Positions 16,510 through 23,594 of a DNA stretch of 38,697 nucleotides are shown here, one piece after another. A program made the position numbers and the translations under genes. The notes under the pieces were generated by a model. That model made no database searches, was not told the DNA's origin, and was given only the letters and a program-made list of their open reading frames with translations. The stretch is from DATNPX01 sp036702975 (GTDB taxonomy: Bacteria > Cyanobacteriota > Vampirovibrionia > Obscuribacterales > Obscuribacteraceae). The stretch covers positions 1-38,697 of the forward strand of contig DATNPX010000040.1 in assembly GCA_036702975.1 (NCBI GenBank), in the 5' to 3' direction. How positions within the stretch are numbered: the stretch's first letter is position 1; the number at the start of each line of letters is the position of its first letter.

Positions 16510-17721
16510 ATGACAAATATTCCTCTGCTAAACCTAAAAGAGCAGTACAAATCAATTGGCAACGAGATCGAACAAGCGGTACTTGATGTGCTCCGCAGCG
16601 GCAGTTACATCCTCGGACAGAACGGTGCCAAACTCGAACAAGAGATAGCCACTATAAGTGGATGCAAATACGGTATCGGTGTCGCCAACGGAACCGATGC
16701 GCTCGTCCTGGCACTGTGGGCGCTGGACATCGGACCAGGCGACGAAGTAATCACATCACCTTTCACATTCGCGGCGACGGTCGAAGCAATCACCCTCCGT
16801 GGTGCCACTCCGGTTTTTGTCGACGCAGATGAGCAGACGTTTAACATCGATCCCAAATTGATCGAAGCAGCAATCACGCCTCGCACCAGGGCAATCATGC
16901 CGGTGCATCTGTACGGTCTGCCCGCCGACATGGACGCAATCATGGAACTGGCGAAGCGCTTCAACCTGAAAGTGATTGAAGACAACGCTCAAGCAATCGG
17001 CGCTCTATATAAAGGTAAGCCGACTGGATCGTTTGGCGATGTGGCCTGCACGAGCTTCTATCCAACTAAAAACCTTGGTGCCGCCGGTGATGCCGGTATG
17101 CTCGTGACAAACAACCCTGAAACAGCTGAACGACTGAAGTGCTTGCGCGCTCATGGCTCGAAACAGCGCTACTATCACGAAGAACTTGGCGTCAACAGCC
17201 GACTGGACGAGATTCAAGCAGCTGTGCTGCTGACGAAACTGCCACATCTCAAGAAGTGGAATGATGGTCGTCAAACAGTCGCCGACATGTACGAACAGGC
17301 GTTTAAAGGTGTTCAGGGAATAGTTGCACCAACCATTTCACTACCAGGAATCCCGTCGTCAGTGGCTAGAGAGCAACTTACACACGTCTGGCATCAGTAC
17401 ACCGTGCGCGTTTTGTCAGACCAGAAGTCAAATACCAACCGCCGCGACGAAATGGTTAAACAGCTGGCGGAGCGTGGAATTGGCTCTATGTGCTATTATC
17501 CTGTGCCTCTGCATGTGCAACAGGCATTCGCGTATCTCGGATACAAGCATGGTGACTTCCCGGTAGCCGAGACCCTCGCTCAAGAAGTGGTATCGCTGCC
17601 GATGTATCCAGAGCTGACGAATGATCAGGTGAAAACCATCGTTGCAACCATGAGAGACATAATCGCTGAGCGCACGGCATTTGTGCCTGCAGCCAGCATA
17701 GCTCCTGTCTTCACTGGCTAA
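16510..17721 (+). CDS. DegT/DnrJ/EryC1/StrS-family sugar aminotransferase
   Basis: This PLP enzyme aminates a nucleotide-activated keto-sugar, a step in making amino sugars for surface glycans. The 403-residue protein has the family opening IPLLNLKEQYKSIGNEIEQAV, GVANGTDALVLAL, SPFTFAATVEAI, PVHLYGLPADMDAI, EDNAQAIGA and the PLP-binding segment SFYPTKNLGAAGDAGML, whose Lys forms the Schiff base. Length is typical (about 370-400). It is the first gene of a plus-strand run; a beta-helix acyltransferase starts 17 bases after its stop, as in WlbE/WlbB-like or related aminosugar acetylation pairs. The exact sugar cannot be read from sequence. Confidence 0.93.
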   Translation: MTNIPLLNLKEQYKSIGNEIEQAVLDVLRSGSYILGQNGAKLEQEIATISGCKYGIGVANGTDALVLALWALDIGPGDEVITSPFTFAATVEAITLRGATPVFVDADEQTFNIDPKLIEAAITPRTRAIMPVHLYGLPADMDAIMELAKRFNLKVIEDNAQAIGALYKGKPTGSFGDVACTSFYPTKNLGAAGDAGMLVTNNPETAERLKCLRAHGSKQRYYHEELGVNSRLDEIQAAVLLTKLPHLKKWNDGRQTVADMYEQAFKGVQGIVAPTISLPGIPSSVAREQLTHVWHQYTVRVLSDQKSNTNRRDEMVKQLAERGIGSMCYYPVPLHVQQAFAYLGYKHGDFPVAETLAQEVVSLPMYPELTNDQVKTIVATMRDIIAERTAFVPAASIAPVFTG

Positions 17722-17738
17722 AACTTCACTGGCTAAAA
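17709..17738 (+). repeat. Exact 15-bp tandem duplication at a gene junction
   Basis: CTTCACTGGCTAAAA occurs twice in a row. The first copy carries the stop codon of the DegT gene; the second ends with the first base of the acyltransferase ATG. It looks like a recent slippage duplication. Confidence 0.9.
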
Positions 17739-18520
17739 TGATTCAACCCGTCGATGTTAGCTGCACATCCATAAGTCCACAGGCTAAGATCGGCAAGAAT
17801 GTCAGCGTCGGTCCATTCGTAGTCATCGCCGCAGGTTGCGTGATCGGCGACAACGTAGCAATCGAGCCCGGTACAATCATCTATGAGAACGTGCATCTGG
17901 GCGACAACACTCGCGTCGGAGCGCAGTGCATTCTTGGCGAGCGGCTGGGCGGCTACCAGAAAAATGACGACTATATCAATCCAGAATTGCGCATCGGCGC
18001 AGACAGCGTCATCAGAGCCGGGGCGATTATTTATGCCGGTTCGACCATGGGGCGCGGATTTCAGACAGGCAATCGCTGTGTAATTCGCGAAGAAAGTCAC
18101 TTTGGCGACAACTGCAGTTTCGGCACACTCTCGCAATCTGACGGGATGATCAAAGTCGGCAATCGCTGCCGTTTCCACAACAACGTATTCATAGCCACTT
18201 ACACCACAGTCGAAGACGACGTGCATTTTTACCCGATGTCTTGCACCGTCGACAGCTTGCATCCACCCTGCCAGGTCGGGCGAGAAGGACCAACCATAGG
18301 CGCAGGCACAATCGTCGGAGCAAAGGCGCTGCTTCTTCCTCGCGTCAAGATCGGAAAGAATTGCGTCATCGCCGGAGCATCGGTGGTGACGAAAGACCTG
18401 CCGGAAGGAATGGTGGCAGCAGGCTCGCCAGCCAAAGTATTGAAGAGACGCGAAGAAGTTCGCTGTCACCTGGAAGACCGCCCCGCCTACCAGGTTGCAT
18501 TGGAATCAATCAAAGAGTAA
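17738..18520 (+). CDS. Left-handed beta-helix (hexapeptide) acyltransferase
   Basis: This 260-residue protein consists mainly of hexapeptide repeats ([LIV]-G-x-x-x-x), for example AKIGKNVSVGPFVVIAAGCV, IGDNVAIEPGTIIYENVHLG and GAGTIVGAKALLLPRVKIGK, forming a left-handed parallel beta-helix. The ending VAAGSPAKVLKRREE matches sugar O/N-acetyltransferases. LpxA/LpxD also share the fold, and the ISPQAKIGKNVSVGPFVVI opening is LpxA-like, but the position next to a sugar aminotransferase favours acylation of the new amino group. It probably acts as a trimer in the cytoplasm with acetyl-CoA or acyl-ACP. The ATG lacks a clear ribosome-binding site, so translation may be coupled to the DegT gene. Confidence 0.85.
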   Translation: MIQPVDVSCTSISPQAKIGKNVSVGPFVVIAAGCVIGDNVAIEPGTIIYENVHLGDNTRVGAQCILGERLGGYQKNDDYINPELRIGADSVIRAGAIIYAGSTMGRGFQTGNRCVIREESHFGDNCSFGTLSQSDGMIKVGNRCRFHNNVFIATYTTVEDDVHFYPMSCTVDSLHPPCQVGREGPTIGAGTIVGAKALLLPRVKIGKNCVIAGASVVTKDLPEGMVAAGSPAKVLKRREEVRCHLEDRPAYQVALESIKE

Positions 18521-18529
18521 GAAGCATCG

Positions 18530-20950
18530 ATGAGCACCGTATTTAGTGGCGGCACAAACACTACTGTCGACGAACCGAAACATCTATTCAGCAAATATTT
18601 CAAGACAGAGAAGCAAGCCACCCTCGCGGCTCTGGCAGTTGTTTGTTTGATTGCAACCATCGCTTATTCGTCTGTGCTCTTCAACTGGTTTGCGGGAGAC
18701 GACTTCGTGCACCTAGCCTGGTTGAAAGATGCGGTCAAAAATCCCGAGCTTATCGTGCGCAACTTTCACAGCTCATGGTTAGACGGCACAACGACAAAGT
18801 TCTACCGACCGCTGATTTCGGTGTTCATGGTCACCGATTACCTTGTTTCTGGCACCAATGGCATCTCTTTTCATCTCACCAACCTTTTCTTTTTGCTGGC
18901 ATCATCGATGCTCCTGTTCTTCATCGTCAGGGAAATCCAGAAAGATACGACAGAATGCACCAGTTTCTGGTTTCCACTGATGGCATCCAGTCTCTTTGCG
19001 CTCTATCCACTTCATCCAGAAGCAGTCGCCTGGATAACAGGTCGAGTCGACGATATCGTCACCACATTTTTTCTTGCCAGCCTCTGGTGCTACATGCGAT
19101 GGCGCAAGCAGCGCGGCACTATCGTATTGCCAATCGTATTTATGGTGCTTGGTCTTCTTTCAAAAGAGATGGCGCTGACGATTCCAGCCACGTTCTTGCT
19201 CTATGAGCTATGCATCGCCTACGACTGGAAAAAGTTGCCCGGCTTGACTGCGATCATAAATATGATCAAGCCGACTATCCCATTCTGGTTATTACTTGTC
19301 GCCTATTTCGGTGTGCGCAGGTGGGCATTAGGAACTTTCGTCGGCGGATACGACGACAGCTTGCTCTTCATTTCCAACTGGAACAACTTCATCGGCGGTT
19401 GGTTGCATGGTCTGCGGATGCTTTTCATTCCAGTCAACCGAACATTGATGGGCGACCACAACGCTTTTACGATCGGCTGGGTTATTTCAGTCGTGAGCAT
19501 GTTGGCGCTTGGTCTTTTCAACTGTGCCCGTAATCGAGGGCTGATTCGCTGCGCTGCGTTCTTCGTAATCTGGACGGCGTTTTGTCTGGCTCCGGTCTAT
19601 AAGATTTTTGCCATCGCTGACGATTTGCAGGGCAGCAGGCTGGCATACCTTGCCACAGTGCCAATTTCAGCCGGTCTGGCACTTGCCTTTGCAGATGGTG
19701 ACATCAAAAAACGCTGGCTGCTCATCGTGAAGGGAGTGCTCTTCATCGGTGTTTGGCTGTTGGCGGGGATCATTCTGAACATCAATAACTCCCCCTGGGC
19801 GCAAGCGGGAAAACAAACGAATGCAATCAGGAAGGGGCTGGCCGAGTTCTACAGTCAATTCCCCGGTGATCCGCAAGTAATGTTGATCGGACTTCCAGAC
19901 GAGTATCACGGAGCATACGTATGTCGCAATGCTGTCACAGGCATGACGATGCAACCGCAATTTATCCGCAATATAAACAACTGCTTGATGGTCAATAAGT
20001 TCGAACCGATTCTGCCCTTCGGCTTCTTGAAAGAATCTTTGTCGAAGCATAGAGACGCGATCAAAGTGGCCAGATGGAATCAAAAGACGCTGAAATTCGA
20101 CCCGGTCACAATACCGGCAGCAGAGCCTGTGAGCACCAACAGCGGCAGGATCTGGTCAGGTAAGGAACTTCAAAATGCTACCGCGGGCACGGGTGAGACC
20201 AAAATCATAGACGCCGCCGACGGTGGCATCACGCTGAATACAGAAAATAAGCGCGCCAGACCGACCATGTTGTTCAAACCAGCCAACCTGCCCGGCTTTA
20301 ACACAGATTTTGTACAGATCACCTTGAGTGGTCTGAAAAACGACGGGCCGGTCAAACATCCCGGTACAGACCTGGTTTTCACTAACGACATCTTGCCAGA
20401 AACTGACTTCAGCAATCGGGTCCATTCCGAACTGAAATTGGAAGACAAAGAACAAACAGTTCTGTTTCCGCTGCGAGCGCTGCCCGATTTTGCCCTGGGT
20501 GGTAACGTTCACGAGTTGCGCATTCTCTTTCCGGAAGCATCTAAAGTGACGGTGAAGTCAATCGAGTTGGTGCCAGCGCGGCAGTTGATACCCGTGATTG
20601 ATTCCGAAAAATCAGACTATTTGGGCACAAAGGGCTATCTGCATTTAGGGGCAGATAAACCCGAGTGCAAAATCACATACGACGTCAGAGGCATCAAAAA
20701 TGCCAAATCAATTGTTTTTGAAATTACCAGAACTAACCTTTTGTTCAGTTCGCAAAACACCGCGGAACCAAGCACAGTCGTCAATCCAGACGCTCAACTG
20801 AAGGGAGACGGTCCAGTTGGATCGGTGACATTAGAACGAAAAAACTTCAAAGGGCTCGGTTTATATGAGGGAAGGGCCTGGGCGATAGACGAAAATGGTA
20901 CTAGAATAGGCCTTGCAGGGGACCACATTGTCATTGCGGTAGATTCGTAG
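18530..20950 (+). CDS. Polytopic GT-C glycosyltransferase (O-mannosyltransferase-like)
   Basis: This 806-residue inner-membrane protein has roughly 11 hydrophobic segments in residues 30-430, then about 370 residues that are probably periplasmic. The first loop carries the acidic motif FAGDDFVHLAWL, the GT-C-type Asp pair, and later loops show FYRPLISVFMVTDY and LYPLHPEAVAWITGRVDDI, as in TMTC/PMT-like proteins that use a polyprenyl-phosphate sugar donor. It probably attaches a sugar to a lipid, glycan or protein on the outer face of the membrane. The C-terminal part is beta-rich and not recognised. It starts 9 bases after the acyltransferase gene and is most likely in the same operon, handling the modified sugar. 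Confidence 0.82.
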   Translation: MSTVFSGGTNTTVDEPKHLFSKYFKTEKQATLAALAVVCLIATIAYSSVLFNWFAGDDFVHLAWLKDAVKNPELIVRNFHSSWLDGTTTKFYRPLISVFMVTDYLVSGTNGISFHLTNLFFLLASSMLLFFIVREIQKDTTECTSFWFPLMASSLFALYPLHPEAVAWITGRVDDIVTTFFLASLWCYMRWRKQRGTIVLPIVFMVLGLLSKEMALTIPATFLLYELCIAYDWKKLPGLTAIINMIKPTIPFWLLLVAYFGVRRWALGTFVGGYDDSLLFISNWNNFIGGWLHGLRMLFIPVNRTLMGDHNAFTIGWVISVVSMLALGLFNCARNRGLIRCAAFFVIWTAFCLAPVYKIFAIADDLQGSRLAYLATVPISAGLALAFADGDIKKRWLLIVKGVLFIGVWLLAGIILNINNSPWAQAGKQTNAIRKGLAEFYSQFPGDPQVMLIGLPDEYHGAYVCRNAVTGMTMQPQFIRNINNCLMVNKFEPILPFGFLKESLSKHRDAIKVARWNQKTLKFDPVTIPAAEPVSTNSGRIWSGKELQNATAGTGETKIIDAADGGITLNTENKRARPTMLFKPANLPGFNTDFVQITLSGLKNDGPVKHPGTDLVFTNDILPETDFSNRVHSELKLEDKEQTVLFPLRALPDFALGGNVHELRILFPEASKVTVKSIELVPARQLIPVIDSEKSDYLGTKGYLHLGADKPECKITYDVRGIKNAKSIVFEITRTNLLFSSQNTAEPSTVVNPDAQLKGDGPVGSVTLERKNFKGLGLYEGRAWAIDENGTRIGLAGDHIVIAVDS

Positions 20951-20967
20951 GCACCATTAGGCAACGC

Positions 20968-21402
20968 GTGATTCAACCGGACAAATTGCAGGCAAGTCTG
21001 ATCGGGCAAAGATTGCTCGAATCTGGTCTGTTATCGGAAGAAAAGCTTGTCGAAGCACTGCAGTTGCAGACTGAAACCGGGTTGCTGCTCGGCGAAATCT
21101 GCCTGCTGAAAGGTTGGCTCCCCTACGCAGGTTTGAAAGAATGCTTGCCCCCGATGCGTTCCCGTCTTGGCGAGCGACTGATGGGTCTCGGCTACATCGA
21201 TATGGACCAACTCTGGCTGGCGATTTTGGAACAGAGACACTGCGGCGAAAAACTTGGCGAAATTCTTGTGCGCCGAGGTTGGGTTGATAGACAAGTTATT
21301 GAGTCAGTAGTGGCAGATAAGGTGACACCGAGACGCACAAAAACTTCGCGCCGCCCACGTGTTGCCCAACTAATCGTGCGCGCAAGCACAACCAAGCACT
21401 GA
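20968..21402 (+). CDS. Stand-alone MshEN/GspE-N-like protein
   Basis: The 144-residue protein has four successive units of the MshEN half-motif pattern (x-L/I-G-x-x-L-x-x-x-G-x-x-x-x-x-x-L-x-x-A-L-x-x-Q): IGQRLLESGLLSEEKLVEAL, LLGEICLLKGWLPYAGLKEC, RLGERLMGLGYIDMDQLWLA and KLGEILVRRGWVDRQVIESV. In MshE-type ATPases paired units of this kind bind cyclic di-GMP. Here there is no ATPase domain; the C-terminus is a basic tail. A cyclic di-GMP receptor or adaptor is therefore an inference from the pattern. The start is GTG at 20968, 17 bases after the glycosyltransferase gene, so it may regulate the glycan cluster. Confidence 0.75.
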   Translation: MIQPDKLQASLIGQRLLESGLLSEEKLVEALQLQTETGLLLGEICLLKGWLPYAGLKECLPPMRSRLGERLMGLGYIDMDQLWLAILEQRHCGEKLGEILVRRGWVDRQVIESVVADKVTPRRTKTSRRPRVAQLIVRASTTKH

Positions 21403-21445
21403 AGATTCACTACAACACCTGTGCCTGTTTCGCTACACTTAAGGC

Positions 21446-21844
21446 ATGGAAGAATCGAACCGCATTCCCAAGCATGAAATCGGCGGACAAACCTCGGCGG
21501 GTTTTCCATCTCCTGCTGACGACCATCTTCAACTGCCGCTCGATCTGAACCAGCTGCTGATCAGGAATCACCCAGCCACTTTCTTCCTGCGAGTCAAGGG
21601 CACGGCGATGTTAGCGAGCGGCATCCATGACGGAGACATCTTGATTGTGGACCGTTCCGTCACCGCCTCAAATGGGAAAATCGTAGTAGCAGCGGTTGAT
21701 GGCGAATTACTCGTGCGACGATTCCAAAAGCAAACTGATGAGATATTTCTGATCGCCGATGATTCCTCGGCTCCCATTAATCTGGGCGATAACGAATCTG
21801 TGGAAATCTGGGGCGTCGCGACAAGCGTTGTGCACCACCTGTAA
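21446..21844 (+). CDS. umuD: UmuD-like protein lacking the catalytic Ser and Lys
   Basis: UmuD normally cleaves its own N-terminus with a Ser-Lys dyad and then joins UmuC as DNA polymerase V. This 132-residue protein aligns along its length with E. coli UmuD: AGFPSPADDH matches the cleavage region, DLNQLLIRN the next helix, and DGDILIVDRS the core. The segment holding the nucleophile reads RVKGTAML, with Ala where E. coli has Ser60. The segment holding the general base reads GELLVRRF, with Arg where E. coli has Lys97. The cleavage dipeptide is Ala-Gly rather than Cys-Gly. It should therefore be unable to self-cleave. The reading frame is intact and overlaps umuC by one base, so the protein is probably made and may act as a permanent full-length UmuD. 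Confidence 0.9.
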   Translation: MEESNRIPKHEIGGQTSAGFPSPADDHLQLPLDLNQLLIRNHPATFFLRVKGTAMLASGIHDGDILIVDRSVTASNGKIVVAAVDGELLVRRFQKQTDEIFLIADDSSAPINLGDNESVEIWGVATSVVHHL

Positions 21845-23115
21845 TGACAAAACAATTTGCCCTGGTCGACTGCAATAACTTCTACGCTTCGTGCGAACGC
21901 GTTTTCAATCCTAAACTGCAAAACAAACCCGTTGTAATTCTCTCTAACAACGACGGCTGCGTCGTGGCGCGCTCGAACGAAGCAAAAGAGGTGGGCGTGG
22001 GGATGGGCGTGCCGTTCTTCAAAATTTCCGCGCTCATCAAACAACACGATATTCAGGTGCTCTCCTCGAACTACGCGCTGTACGGCGACATGTCCGCCCG
22101 AGTGATGCGGGTGATTGGCGAGTTTGCACCGGAACAAGAAGTGTATTCAATTGACGAAAGTTTTCTGCATTTAACCGGTATGCGTGACCTGGCCGGTGTG
22201 GGAGCGCAGATACGGACACGTGTCAAACAATGGCTCGGTTTGCCGGTTTGCGTGGGCATCGCACCAACAAAAACGCTGGCGAAGTTGTGCAACGCAACCG
22301 CCAAGTCTTACAGTAAATTAGATGGTGTTTTAGATTACAACGCCCTATCAGATCAACGCAAATCGAAGCTTCTTCAAACATTCGATGTTGGAGACGTTTG
22401 GGGCGTCGGTCGAAAATTGACAGAACGACTGCATTTACTTGGAATCAAAAACGCATACGCATTGCGTGAAAGCGATCCCGAAGAAATGAGTCGACGTTTC
22501 AGTGTTGTCATGAAACGCACAATTACAGAATTGCGCGGTGTAAGTTGCATCGATATGGAAAATATCAATGAGGCTCGCAAACAGATCTTATCGTCGAGAT
22601 CCTTCGGACGCCCCGTCACAGAGCTGTTTGAGCTTGAAGAAGCGGTGACGACCTACACCAGCCGTGCCGCTGAAAAATTGCGTGGAGACGGAACACTGGC
22701 AAACGAAATTACAGTTTTTATACGCACTAATCCATACATGGAGGATGCATATGCAGAAAGTGCAAGTGTCAGAACGAAGCACCCGACTGACGATACGATG
22801 ACTTTAGTCAAACACGCTATTGAAGCCCTTCGACAGATATATAAAGAAGGGTTGGTATATCAGAAAGCCGGAGTAACACTCTCCAATCTGGTATCAAACG
22901 ACGGGCAGCAACTCTCTCTCTTTCGTTCACAAGATGATGACAGCAAATCAAAACGAATGATGCTGGCGCTCGATCAAACCAATCAGAAATACGGACGCGG
23001 GGCGCTCTTTCTCGCGGGGGAAGGCACGAAAAAAGCCTGGCAAATTAAAGCAGAATATAAAACACCACACTACACAACCAATTGGGAAGACCTGGCGATA
23101 GCGCACGCCAAATGA
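21844..23115 (+). CDS. umuC: Y-family translesion DNA polymerase UmuC
   Basis: UmuC is the catalytic subunit of DNA polymerase V, which copies past damaged bases. The 423-residue length is normal. The metal-binding residues are present: DCNNFYASCERVFNP at the N-terminus and YSIDESFL at about residue 100. The steric-gate region, palm (VCVGIAPTKTLAKLCN), helix-hairpin-helix part (VWGVGRKLTERLHLLGI) and little-finger region follow. The C-terminal LSLFRSQDDDSK contains a QLSLF-type beta-clamp binding peptide (QQLSLF). The ATG overlaps the umuD stop (TAATG), so translation is coupled. No LexA box of a recognisable type was found upstream of umuD. Confidence 0.97.
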   Translation: MTKQFALVDCNNFYASCERVFNPKLQNKPVVILSNNDGCVVARSNEAKEVGVGMGVPFFKISALIKQHDIQVLSSNYALYGDMSARVMRVIGEFAPEQEVYSIDESFLHLTGMRDLAGVGAQIRTRVKQWLGLPVCVGIAPTKTLAKLCNATAKSYSKLDGVLDYNALSDQRKSKLLQTFDVGDVWGVGRKLTERLHLLGIKNAYALRESDPEEMSRRFSVVMKRTITELRGVSCIDMENINEARKQILSSRSFGRPVTELFELEEAVTTYTSRAAEKLRGDGTLANEITVFIRTNPYMEDAYAESASVRTKHPTDDTMTLVKHAIEALRQIYKEGLVYQKAGVTLSNLVSNDGQQLSLFRSQDDDSKSKRMMLALDQTNQKYGRGALFLAGEGTKKAWQIKAEYKTPHYTTNWEDLAIAHAK

Positions 23116-23262
23116 CTCCGCTGCAACATTTAACATTTCAGCAAAGGCTGATTCATGGCGGCTCTACCGATTCACCATCCCTCCAGCATCCCTACATAGA
23201 GGGCAACCAAACTTGTACAGCCGCGTCAGACCCAGCACGTCTACTTTGAGAGGGCTTCAAAA

Positions 23263-23478
23263 GTGTACATGATGAGCTATGAGGCAGACCAGAAGGCAAT
23301 CGAAGAACTGACATCGATGGCGAGTGCTTACGTTGACCGCGGTCAACTTGAAAAAGCAGCTGAGTTACTACGGCTTGCAGAAAAAATCACGAGACGGCTG
23401 TACAAGTCCAATATCATCGAATTGAATTACTGGCAGCAGCAACAACAGCAGCAAGTAAGAAATCGCGGCATTTCTTAG
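23263..23478 (+). CDS. Small TPR-like helical protein with a Gln run
   Basis: A 71-residue protein, predicted all-helical. Residues 14-47 (EELTSMASAYVDRGQLEKAA and on to LRLAEKITRRLYKS) match a single TPR hairpin. It ends with a stretch of seven Gln and a short basic tail. The GTG at 23263 has an AGAGGG about 8 bases upstream; two ATGs follow at 23269 and 23272 and could be the start instead. It stands alone between umuC and selB. No function can be given. Confidence 0.6.
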   Translation: MYMMSYEADQKAIEELTSMASAYVDRGQLEKAAELLRLAEKITRRLYKSNIIELNYWQQQQQQQVRNRGIS

Positions 23479-23594
23479 CTTCTCAATTCAGGCATTCTTC
23501 GCCACACTCGCTGTAGAGTTCGACAAAATAGGCTCTCTAGCAGGGCGGCTTAGAAAAGAGGCGTTTCTTTGAAAGATGCAGCTCATCGAAAGAG

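Noticed and set aside
21403..21445. LexA box upstream of umuD
   Set aside because: No palindromic SOS box of the enterobacterial, Bacillus or cyanobacterial type could be found in the 43-bp gap.
23116..23262. Possible selC (tRNA-Sec) near selB
   Set aside because: No long cloverleaf with a TCA anticodon can be drawn here or in the 25524-25615 gap.
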